This document shows, one piece after another, positions 9,341-16,483 of a DNA stretch of 64,000 nt (position 1 is the stretch's first letter; each line of letters opens with the position of its first letter). This DNA is from SIG603 sp964369225 (GTDB lineage Bacteria > Bacillota > Clostridia > Oscillospirales > Acutalibacteraceae). A model generated the notes under the pieces. That model made no database searches, was not told the DNA's origin, and saw only the letters and a program-made list of their open reading frames with translations. The stretch lies in NCBI GenBank assembly GCA_964369225.1, contig CAYJER010000003.1, positions 1 through 64,000 on the forward strand. Direction: 5' to 3'. The translations under genes and the position numbers were made by a program.

Positions 9341-9376
9341 AATTATTTACCTACCTTTAAAATATTATTTTTTATA

Positions 9377-9919
9377 TTAGTTTGCAACTTGAACCATTGC
9401 GTGTCTTATTACTTTATCGCCTAGCTTATATCCCTTTTGGAATACATCTGCTATAACGTTTTCGCCTAATTCTTCATTTTCTATATGAGAAACAGCGTTG
9501 TGAAGTTCAGGATTAAATTCTTCACCAATTTCTCCTATTGGGCTTATTCCCAATTTTTCAAAAGATGCCTTGAACTGGCTTTGAATCATTTCTACACCCT
9601 TGATTAAATTTTCTGCGCTAGCATTTTCTTGTGATAATGCTCTATCAATATTATCAGCTACTGGCAACAGTGCGGAGACTGTCTCGCTTACAGCATTACC
9701 ATATACTTGAATTTTTTCATTTTGACTTCTTTTTCTGAAATTGTCATACTCTGCAAGCATTCTTAGATAAGTTTGCTTATGAGCCTCAAATTCCTCTTTA
9801 ACCTTTAGAAGTTCCTCTGCTTCCTTTGAAAGCTTCTTTTTCTTTTTTTCTTTCACAGGTTTTTCTGTCTCTTCAGTTTCTTGAATTTCTTCAATATCTA
9901 TTTTTTCTTCTTCGCTCAT
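9377..9919 (-). CDS. grpE: Nucleotide exchange factor GrpE
   Basis: GrpE releases ADP from DnaK. The 180-residue protein has an acidic, disordered N-terminus (MSEEEKIDIEEIQETEETEK), a long coiled-coil dimer region and the conserved C-terminal beta-wing, with GVEMIQSQF, FNPELHNAV and GYKLGDKVIRHAMVQVA. I start it at ATG 9919, 7-8 nt after AAGGAG. The ATG at 9925 is too close to that site, and the far upstream ATG at 9949 would overlap the end of hrcA. It lies between hrcA and dnaK. Confidence 0.95.
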   Translation of the reverse strand: MSEEEKIDIEEIQETEETEKPVKEKKKKKLSKEAEELLKVKEEFEAHKQTYLRMLAEYDNFRKRSQNEKIQVYGNAVSETVSALLPVADNIDRALSQENASAENLIKGVEMIQSQFKASFEKLGISPIGEIGEEFNPELHNAVSHIENEELGENVIADVFQKGYKLGDKVIRHAMVQVAN

Positions 9920-9932
9920 ATCCATGTCTCCT

Positions 9933-10961
9933 TTACTTGGCTGTTTCATCTTTTATAAAATCTGTCAAGGCTGCACTTACACAATCAGCAACATACTTGA
10001 CTTCTGAAATTATCTTAGGGTAATCCATTCTAAGAGGACCTATCACCGCAAACACTCCTGTTTCTTTAGCGTTAATGCTATATTTAGCACTAACTATGCT
10101 CACTTGATTTAGTAGCGGAAAATTATTATCTCCTCCTATTATTACTGCAACCTTTGATGGAATTTGCATCAAAGCAGTCTTTACAGTTTCAGGGGTTTGA
10201 ATAAGTTTTGATAACGACAATAAGTTATCTGTGTTTATAGATGTATCTACATATAAATTTGTCTGCCCTTTAAATAGAACCTTCGGCTTTGATAGTTCTG
10301 TCACTGCCTCATAAAGTGCTACTATTGCACTTGTCATCAGCACCGACATTTCTCCGAGTGAAAATGAAAACTTTTGAAGAAAACTAGGTGTTACTTCTAG
10401 TAGCCTTTTCCCCATCAATTGTTCATTAAAAACTCTAAAGAAAATTCTTAGCATTTCTTGGTTTAAATCAAAATCACAACGGAAAATTCTATTCTTAGTA
10501 GTTCCATCAGAACTCAAAAGTATTATCATTGCCTTGCGTCTGCTAATTTGAACAAATTGAATTGTCTTTATAATAGAATTCTCATCAGAGGGTAAACTTG
10601 CTATACAAGAGTATTTATGCGCTAAAGCCTCGGTCGCCCTTTCAATTAACTGCTCAGGGTCAAAGCTTGATAGCCTCTCATCAAAATACGCCTTAACGTT
10701 AGTGTCAAGACTATCAGTTTCAGCCTTAGTCTTAATATGCTCTCTAAAACCTGAACCCGATGGAATTCTTCCTGCTGAGGTATGTGGTTGCTCTAGTAAA
10801 CCTTGTTCTGTGAGTTCCGCCATCTCATTTCTAATAGTAGCGGAGCTTACTCCAATTTCACTTGCGATAAGTTTTGAGCCGACAGGTTCACCATATTTTA
10901 AATAGTATTTAATTATGGTGTCAAGGATCTTCTGTTTTCTTGCGGTTAGCAATTTTTTCAC
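9933..10961 (-). CDS. hrcA: Heat-inducible transcription repressor HrcA
   Basis: HrcA binds CIRCE operators and represses chaperone operons; folding of HrcA by GroE couples repression to protein damage. The N-terminal winged helix is clear (RKQKILDTIIKYYLKYGEPVGSKLIA and SSATIRNEMAELTEQGLLEQPHTSAGRIPS), followed by the GAF-like domain. The start is uncertain. GTG 10961 gives MKKLLTARKQ but sits against the ribosome site. TTG 10952 gives MLTARKQKIL, matches the usual N-terminus, and has AGGTGA at better spacing. The gene lies 13 nt downstream of the CIRCE site, so it represses itself. Confidence 0.95.
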   Translation of the reverse strand: MKKLLTARKQKILDTIIKYYLKYGEPVGSKLIASEIGVSSATIRNEMAELTEQGLLEQPHTSAGRIPSGSGFREHIKTKAETDSLDTNVKAYFDERLSSFDPEQLIERATEALAHKYSCIASLPSDENSIIKTIQFVQISRRKAMIILLSSDGTTKNRIFRCDFDLNQEMLRIFFRVFNEQLMGKRLLEVTPSFLQKFSFSLGEMSVLMTSAIVALYEAVTELSKPKVLFKGQTNLYVDTSINTDNLLSLSKLIQTPETVKTALMQIPSKVAVIIGGDNNFPLLNQVSIVSAKYSINAKETGVFAVIGPLRMDYPKIISEVKYVADCVSAALTDFIKDETAK

Positions 10962-10973
10962 CTGCCTTTGAGT

Positions 10974-11000
10974 TTAGCACTCTTTTATCTCGAGTGCTAA
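10974..11000. promoter_or_regulatory. CIRCE operator (HrcA binding site)
   Basis: TTAGCACTC, 9 nt, then GAGTGCTAA: a perfect match to the CIRCE consensus. It lies between the hrcA -10 box and the start codon. Confidence 0.97.
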
Positions 11001-11011
11001 GCTATGGTAAT

Positions 11012-11040
11012 AATTTACCACGTTTTTTAAGTTTTGTCAA
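11012..11040 (-). promoter_or_regulatory. Sigma-A-type promoter of the hrcA operon
   Basis: On the minus strand TTGACA (11040-11035), a 17-nt spacer, then TAAATT (11017-11012). The CIRCE operator lies immediately downstream, which is the usual repression geometry. Confidence 0.75.
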
Positions 11041-11056
11041 TATAGTATTTGTAAAT

Positions 11057-11078
11057 AGATTGTGAATATTCGCAATCT
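11057..11078. repeat. Perfectly symmetrical 22-bp dyad between hrcA and corA
   Basis: AGATTGtGAATATTCgCAATCT is a continuous dyad apart from one non-pairing position in each arm. It lies upstream of both divergent promoters. An orphan CIRCE half site (GAGTGCTAA, 11087-11095) follows. It could be an operator for either gene. Confidence 0.45.
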
Positions 11079-11106
11079 AAGCCTTAGAGTGCTAATTTTA
11101 TTTTTC

Positions 11107-11135
11107 TTGATTTTTTTTGACAAAAATGTTATAAT
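11107..11135 (+). promoter_or_regulatory. Promoter of corA
   Basis: TTGATT (11107-11112), 17 nt, TATAAT (11130-11135), with an extended TG at 11127-11128. Confidence 0.7.
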
Positions 11136-11169
11136 TTCCTTAATTGAAAAAAAGAGAGGTGTGTAGCCT

Positions 11170-12108
11170 ATGGTAAAATATTATTTCGCAGAAAACAGCA
11201 ATGTACATGAAGTATTAAGCCCCAGTGAGGGTTGTTGGATAAATCTATTAGAACCCACAGAAGAAGAACTAATTAAAGTAGCTGAAATTACAAACCTAGA
11301 CTTCGACACCCTAAACGCCGCAATGGATGAAGAGGAAACTGCACGTATAGAGACAGAGGATGAATACACAATGATAATAGTTGATATTCCAACCTCTATA
11401 GAAAAGCATAACAAGCAGGCTTATATAACAATCCCTCTATCTATTATTTTCACAAAAGACTATATTATCACTGTTTGTGATGACGATAATCCACTTTTCT
11501 CACCTTTTGAGAGTGGCAGAATTAAAGGCTTTTTTACAAGAATGAGGACAAGATTTATTCTTCAAATTCTATACAGAAACGCTTCTATGTATCTTCAATA
11601 CCTAAGAAGTATAAATAAAAAGAGTGAAATAGTCGAAAGAAGGCTTCATCACTCCACACAAAACAAAGAATTAATTCAGCTTTTAGAGCTTGAGAAAAGT
11701 CTTGTATACTTTACTACTTCACTTAAAAGTAATGACGTTATACTTGAAAAACTTATGAAAAACGATAAAATTAAGTTTTATTCAGATGACGAGGAGCTTT
11801 TAGAGGATACTATCATTGAGAACAAACAGGCTATAGAGATGGCAAATATTTATAGCGGTATTTTAAGCGGAACTATGGATGCTTTCGCCTCTATAATTTC
11901 TAACAATTTAAATATTGTAATGAAAGTTCTTGCTACTCTTACAATTGTACTTTCAATACCAACCATGGTATTTAGCGCCTATGGTATGAACGTTAGTAAT
12001 ATTCCGTTTAGCGATAATCCATGGTCTTTTCTTATAATTATAAGTGCAGCTATTGGTCTAAGTGTTATATTACTTTTTATTTTTTTAAAACTTAAAATGT
12101 TCAAATAA
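11170..12108 (+). CDS. corA: CorA-family magnesium/divalent cation transporter
   Basis: CorA proteins are homopentameric channels for Mg2+ and other divalent cations. This 312-residue protein has the cytoplasmic funnel domain, rich in acidic residues, and a long stalk helix near residues 150-240. Two C-terminal membrane helices are separated by the family signature YGMN, in VFSAYGMNVSNIPF. A short basic tail (KLKMFK) follows. The ribosome site is GAGAGGTG before ATG 11170. It is transcribed away from hrcA and followed closely by the pncB promoter. The exact ion specificity (Mg, Co or Zn efflux) cannot be told from sequence. Confidence 0.93.
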   Translation: MVKYYFAENSNVHEVLSPSEGCWINLLEPTEEELIKVAEITNLDFDTLNAAMDEEETARIETEDEYTMIIVDIPTSIEKHNKQAYITIPLSIIFTKDYIITVCDDDNPLFSPFESGRIKGFFTRMRTRFILQILYRNASMYLQYLRSINKKSEIVERRLHHSTQNKELIQLLELEKSLVYFTTSLKSNDVILEKLMKNDKIKFYSDDEELLEDTIIENKQAIEMANIYSGILSGTMDAFASIISNNLNIVMKVLATLTIVLSIPTMVFSAYGMNVSNIPFSDNPWSFLIIISAAIGLSVILLFIFLKLKMFK

Positions 12109-12111
12109 CAC

Positions 12112-12146
12112 TTGAAAATATTACTAATTAGTGTTATACTAATTAG
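12112..12146 (+). promoter_or_regulatory. pncB promoter overlapped by a perfect operator-like dyad
   Basis: TTGAAA (12112-12117), exactly 17 nt, TATACT (12135-12140). A perfect dyad, CTAATTAGT (12124-12132) and ACTAATTAG (12138-12146) around a 5-nt centre, covers the -10 box. This is the usual position for a repressor site. An NAD-responsive repressor is a reasonable guess for a niacin salvage gene, but the regulator is not in the window. Confidence 0.65.
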
Positions 12147-12170
12147 ATAACAGCAAAAGAAAGGCAGAAT

Positions 12171-13628
12171 ATGATTAAAGTAATTGGAAGAAACCAAAAC
12201 TTAACAATGCTTACAGACTTTTATGAGCTAACCATGGCAAACGGATATTTTGCAGGTGGATATAAAGATAAAATCTGTTATTTTGATATGTTTTTTAGAA
12301 AAGTTCCAGATGGCGGCGGATACGCTATCATGGCTGGAATAGAGCAACTTGTAGATTATTTAAATAATCTTAAGTTTACTGATAACGATATAGAATTTTT
12401 GAGAGAGAAAAAAATATTCAGAGAGGAATTTCTTGAATATTTAAGAAACTTTGATTTCACTTGTGATGTTTGGGGTGTACCAGAGGGAACTCCTATATTC
12501 CCAGGAGAGCCAATAATCACAGTTAGAGGTCCTGCAATTCAAGCACAGTTTGTTGAAACTATGATTTTGCTTTGTATAAATCATCAAAGTTTGATTGCAA
12601 CAAAGGCTAACAGAATTGTAAGAGCAGCAAACGGTAAGGCCGTAATGGAATTTGGTTCAAGACGTGCGCAAGGCTTTGACGGTGCTATTTATGGTGCAAG
12701 GGCCGCCTATATTGGTGGTTGTGTTGGCACTGCTTGTACGATTTCTGATCAAGTTTTTGGGGTTCCGTCACTTGGAACAATGGCGCACAGTTGGGTGCAA
12801 CTTTTTGACAGCGAATATGAGGCTTTTGCTTCTTATGCAAAAGAATATCCTGATAATTGTACATTGCTTGTAGATACCTACAACGTTCTAAAATCAGGTG
12901 TTCCAAACGCTATTAAAGTTTTTGATGAGGTTTTAGCTCCTTTAGGAAAAAGACCAAAGGCTATTAGAATAGACAGCGGTGACATAACTTATCTTTCTAA
13001 AAAGGCAAGAAAACTTTTGGATGCCGCTGGCTATGAAGATTGTCAAATCTGCGCTTCTAACTCACTTGATGAATTTATAATAAGAGACATGCTTATTCAA
13101 GGCGCTAAGGTTGACTCTTTTGGAGTTGGAGAAAGAATGATTACTGCGTCATCTGAACCAGTATTCGGTGGTGTTTACAAGCTTGTAGCCGTTGAGAATG
13201 AAGATGGAACAGTAAAACCTAAGATTAAAATTAGCGAAAATGTAGCAAAAATCACTACTCCATGCTTTAAAGAGATTTGGAGAATTTTTGATAAAGACAC
13301 TAACAAGGCTATTGCCGATGTAATAACTCTGCATGGCGAGATTATAGACGACACTAAACCTTATGTGATTTTCGACCCTGAACACACATGGAAAAGACGA
13401 AAACTTGAGAACTTTACTGCTGTTCCACTAAGAACTAAGCTGTTTGAGAACGGACAGAGCCTATATACTTCAAGAGATATAAGTGAAATCCGAAATTCTT
13501 GTAAGGCGCAAGTAGAGGCACTTTGGGATGAGGTCACACGTTTTGAAAATCCGCACACTTATTATGTAGATTTATCACAAGAATTATGGGACGAAAAGCA
13601 TAGGCTATTGTCTGAAAATCAGTTATAA
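12171..13628 (+). CDS. pncB: Nicotinate phosphoribosyltransferase
   Basis: The enzyme makes nicotinate mononucleotide from nicotinate and PRPP with ATP, the entry step of NAD salvage. The 485-residue chain matches the long Firmicute NAPRT type. The N-terminus is MLTDFYELTMANGYF, with FDMFFRKVPDGGGYAI following. The catalytic phosphoribosyl region has EFGSRRAQGFDGA and IRIDSGDITYLSKKAR. ATG 12171 follows AAAGGCAG. It is a single-gene unit with its own promoter and overlapping dyad. No clear terminator follows before the repeat at 13683. Confidence 0.95.
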   Translation: MIKVIGRNQNLTMLTDFYELTMANGYFAGGYKDKICYFDMFFRKVPDGGGYAIMAGIEQLVDYLNNLKFTDNDIEFLREKKIFREEFLEYLRNFDFTCDVWGVPEGTPIFPGEPIITVRGPAIQAQFVETMILLCINHQSLIATKANRIVRAANGKAVMEFGSRRAQGFDGAIYGARAAYIGGCVGTACTISDQVFGVPSLGTMAHSWVQLFDSEYEAFASYAKEYPDNCTLLVDTYNVLKSGVPNAIKVFDEVLAPLGKRPKAIRIDSGDITYLSKKARKLLDAAGYEDCQICASNSLDEFIIRDMLIQGAKVDSFGVGERMITASSEPVFGGVYKLVAVENEDGTVKPKIKISENVAKITTPCFKEIWRIFDKDTNKAIADVITLHGEIIDDTKPYVIFDPEHTWKRRKLENFTAVPLRTKLFENGQSLYTSRDISEIRNSCKAQVEALWDEVTRFENPHTYYVDLSQELWDEKHRLLSENQL

Positions 13629-13682
13629 CAGTCAAACTAATTTATTTCATTTCGTATGTATAAAAACAAAAACTTAAAACTG

Positions 13683-13889
13683 ATTGTAGGGCAGGGTCTC
13701 TGTCAGACGTGCCTCTTAGGATTTTGAGTTTAAAATTAATTCGTTAAATTTCACAAATCCATGTAGGGGCGGATATTATCCGCCTATGAAACTTAGGCAA
13801 AATCACCAAATTCTTAGGCGGATAATATCCGCCCCTACATGGCTAAATTTGCTAAGAGGCACGTCTGTCTCTGTACCCTCCCCTACAAT
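13683..13889. repeat. Composite palindromic repeat R1, outer arms
   Basis: The left arm 13683-13719 (ATTGTAGGGCAGGGTCTCTG...CTCTTAG) and the right arm 13852-13889 (CTAAGAGGCACGTCTG...CCCTACAAT) are imperfect inverted copies of about 36 bp. A second palindrome lies nested between them. Together with its tail module the element fills most of the gap between pncB and rnpB. No gene is seen in it. Confidence 0.85.
13759..13842. repeat. Nested inner palindrome of R1 (GTAGGGGCGGATATTATCC type)
   Basis: Arms 13759-13786 and 13815-13842 are a perfect 28-bp inverted repeat starting CCATGTAGGGGCGG, with a 28-nt loop. Each arm is itself palindromic (GGCGGATATTATCCGCC). Near-identical arms occur at 26675-26750, 36483-36565 and, truncated, at 57287. 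Confidence 0.9.
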
Positions 13890-13984
13890 CAAACATTTAA
13901 ATTGCATAAGTTCCGACTATGGGGACAAACCACATACATGAGAATTTAAACAATAATTGATAGTGAATAAGTGTCTAAAAAGCC

Positions 13985-14045
13985 TTTAATCAAAAAATCC
14001 GCAAGGATTTTCACATGAACTTTTCACTCTTCACTTTTTACTAAG
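13985..14045. repeat. Tail module of R1 with GCAA-tetraloop hairpin
   Basis: AAATCC-GCAA-GGATTT forms a small GNRA-capped hairpin. A CACTCTTCACTTTTTACTAAG-like tract follows. Six copies of this tail occur in the window, all in the same orientation. Confidence 0.8.
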
Positions 14046-14102
14046 TTCACCCATACATGACTAGAAATAATAGATTGACATGTTAGTTACAAAGTTATAA
14101 TT

Positions 14103-14443
14103 TGACTGTGCCAAACAGTTGCGGGCATAAGGTGAAAGCCTGTGTCTGAGGAAAGTCCGAGCTCCATAGAGCAAGAGTAACGGCTAACGGCCGCCGGGGG
14201 CGACCCTAGGGATAGTGCAACAGAGATATACCGCCGAATTTATTCGGTAAGGGTGGAAAGGCGAGGTAAGAGCTCACCGACACAAAGGAGACTTTGTGGT
14301 CCTGTAAACCCTACTCGGAGCAACACCGTGGAGAGACATATAAGCCTGCTCGGCTGTCTTACGGAGGTGGCGTGAGGTGTAAGGCAACTTTCATCCAAGA
14401 TAGATGACTGTTCAAGACAGAACTCGGCTTATCGGCACAGTCA
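14103..14443 (+). ncRNA. rnpB: RNase P RNA, type A
   Basis: This is the catalytic RNA that trims tRNA 5' leaders. The closing helix P1 is seen as TGACTGTGCC (14103-14112) pairing with GGCACAGTCA (14434-14443). Conserved segments are present: GAGGAAAGTCCGAGCTCC near 14158, AACGGCTAACGGCCGCCGGGGG, and the 3' core ending in CAGAACTCGGCTTATCGG. The layout is type A, as in Clostridia, rather than the type B of Bacilli. Length is about 341 nt. Confidence 0.96.
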
Positions 14444-14503
14444 ATTATATATATTATGATACCTTATTTGCAAACATTTTTTCACGATAAAATATAAACC
14501 AAA

Positions 14504-14551
14504 AAAACAGGAGCCATGATGAAATGCAAATTTCACCTAAGCTCCTGTTTT
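14504..14551. terminator. Bidirectional terminator between rnpB and the ABC exporter genes
   Basis: AAAACAGGAGC (14504-14514) pairs perfectly with GCTCCTGTTTT (14541-14551). The loop holds a second small hairpin (GAAAT-GCAA-ATTTC). A/T runs on both sides allow use by rnpB and by the convergent ABC genes. Confidence 0.8.
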
Positions 14552-14560
14552 AATATTATA

Positions 14561-14597
14561 GGGACAACCTGTGGTCACACAGAACCGCCCCTACAAT
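14561..14597. repeat. Degenerate remnant of the GTAGGGGCGACC palindrome
   Basis: GGGACAACCTGTGGTCACACAG...CCGCCCCTACAA resembles the arms of the repeats at 18474 and 54310, but is shortened and mismatched. Confidence 0.5.
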
Positions 14598-14605
14598 AAT
14601 TATAT

Positions 14606-16483
14606 TTAACCAACACTTTTACTCACATAATAATCTGCCTGTGCATACCAAAGTGAAGCATATTCACCATCAATTTTGATTAATTCTTCATGTGTTCCAT
14701 TTTGTGATAAACTTCCATCTTTAAACACAACTATTTCATCGCAAAATCTACAACTAGAAAGTCTATGACTTATGAAAACAGCCGTTTTCTCTCCCACTAT
14801 TTTATTAAGATTTTCATAAATTTCTGATTCTGCCACTGGATCAAGTGCTGCTGTGGGTTCATCTAAGATAATAAATGGAGCGTTCCTATAAAGAGCTCTT
14901 GCGATTGCAATTTTCTGCGCCTCTCCTCCTGACACTTCAACACCGCTTTTGTCAAAATCTTTATATAAGTATGTATCGAGTCCTTTTTCAAAACTCTCTA
15001 ATCTGTCTTTAAAGCCTGCATCTATCAAGGCTTTTTTTGCTTTTTCTCTGTCATACTTTTCACCAGCACCCACATTTTCACCTAGGGTGTATGCAAGCAA
15101 TTTAAAGTCTTGAAACACTACCGACAGCAGTTCTATGTACTCCTCATAACTATATTCATTTATATTGACACCATCAAGCAGTATTTGCCCATCTGTTGGC
15201 TCATATAGTCTGCATAGTAATTTAATTAAAGTAGTCTTGCCACTGCCGTTCTCGCCTACTATTGCAAGACGTTTTCCAGCTTTAATTGTAAAAGATATAT
15301 CCTTAAGTACAATCTTTTTTGAATTAGGATAATGAAAAGATACGTTTTTGAACTCTAATGAATGATTTTTAGCCAGTTTAAAGTCAATCTTTTTACTGCC
15401 TTTTTTTGTAGGATTTTCAAGATCTAGATATGCTAAAGCCGGCCTTAAAAAAGGAGTATTTGCCTTTAATTGCCCTAATGCGTCAAGCAATGCTGTAATT
15501 CCCATTGCCATAGCCGTCAAAGCACCTACATATTGTGTAACCTCTCCAACACCAAACGCACCAGCCCACGATTTAAGTGCTACATATACATAAATCGCAC
15601 CAATCGAAAGAGTAGCTATTGCTAATGAAATCGCACTAAATATACCCATTTTTCCACGTAGAAACCTATACAATGTACCTTTTTTGCCAAATTCTACATT
15701 GTTTTTTACTGCATCATCAATAATCAAGTCTTGTCTGTACATGCGTACATCAGTTGCATCTTCTTTTCCATTAGCAAAATGTCTTAAAAAATAACTAAAC
15801 ATCCTATTTGCGGCATTCGATGTATCTACATTCTCTGAATAAAGTAATTTACCTTTAGTTGAAAAATGAGGAGATATAATTGAAATGCCAATTATAAATA
15901 ATATCAACACCAACATTGACAATGGACTGTTTAAAAACTCAAATTCTCCCGACGGCACTTGAGCTATAAACAAAGATAAAGTCAGTGCAACACCGCCACC
16001 AATCCGAGTTATAGAACGAACAAAGCCCTCGAAAATAATTATGATTTTGCCCATTCCCCATCCGTCGTAAAGATCATTTTGTCCTATTTGTGTACGCAAG
16101 TCATATGTATTTGGGTCGTCCATCACGCTAAAATCCATATATAGAGTTTTCTTGTCGAAAAATCTATTTCTGCGATACCAAATTCTTCCCGATTCAGTTT
16201 GTGCATCACTAATTCGCTTAAGTCCTGCTGTTAGCAACTGTAAAGCAGCAGAGCCTACTAAAGTTATAATTATCAAATTAATAAGCCTTTGACTGTCTCT
16301 CTCACCTGATAATTCGGCTATAATCTGCGCTGAAAAAAACACGGTGAAATAAGGAGTTAAAGCCTCAAAACTCAAATGCAAAGCCATAGCTAAAAACATT
16401 TTCGGATACGCCTTAAACCAAATTCCCATTGCTCGTCTGTTTAGTTTTAGTGTTTCCCTCCAACTTACTTTCTTCTTATTCAT
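14606..16483 (-). CDS. ABC transporter, fused permease/ATP-binding protein (exporter half 2)
   Basis: This 625-residue half-transporter has six membrane helices (ABC exporter type I fold) followed by a nucleotide-binding domain. Visible motifs are Walker A GENGSGKTTL near residue 420, signature VSGGEAQKIAIARAL, Walker B FIILDEPTAALD with the catalytic Glu, and the switch His in ISHRLSS. Its start overlaps the end of the upstream half-transporter by 8 nt, so the two are translationally coupled and probably form a heterodimer. Substrates of such pairs range from drugs to peptides and lipids; nothing here decides which. It ends before a bidirectional terminator. Confidence 0.9.
   Translation of the reverse strand: MNKKKVSWRETLKLNRRAMGIWFKAYPKMFLAMALHLSFEALTPYFTVFFSAQIIAELSGERDSQRLINLIIITLVGSAALQLLTAGLKRISDAQTESGRIWYRRNRFFDKKTLYMDFSVMDDPNTYDLRTQIGQNDLYDGWGMGKIIIIFEGFVRSITRIGGGVALTLSLFIAQVPSGEFEFLNSPLSMLVLILFIIGISIISPHFSTKGKLLYSENVDTSNAANRMFSYFLRHFANGKEDATDVRMYRQDLIIDDAVKNNVEFGKKGTLYRFLRGKMGIFSAISLAIATLSIGAIYVYVALKSWAGAFGVGEVTQYVGALTAMAMGITALLDALGQLKANTPFLRPALAYLDLENPTKKGSKKIDFKLAKNHSLEFKNVSFHYPNSKKIVLKDISFTIKAGKRLAIVGENGSGKTTLIKLLCRLYEPTDGQILLDGVNINEYSYEEYIELLSVVFQDFKLLAYTLGENVGAGEKYDREKAKKALIDAGFKDRLESFEKGLDTYLYKDFDKSGVEVSGGEAQKIAIARALYRNAPFIILDEPTAALDPVAESEIYENLNKIVGEKTAVFISHRLSSCRFCDEIVVFKDGSLSQNGTHEELIKIDGEYASLWYAQADYYVSKSVG

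Noticed and set aside
13683..14045. CRISPR array suggested by repeated GTAGGGG palindromes
   Set aside because: The units are dispersed, nested inverted repeats without regular spacers, and no cas genes are present.
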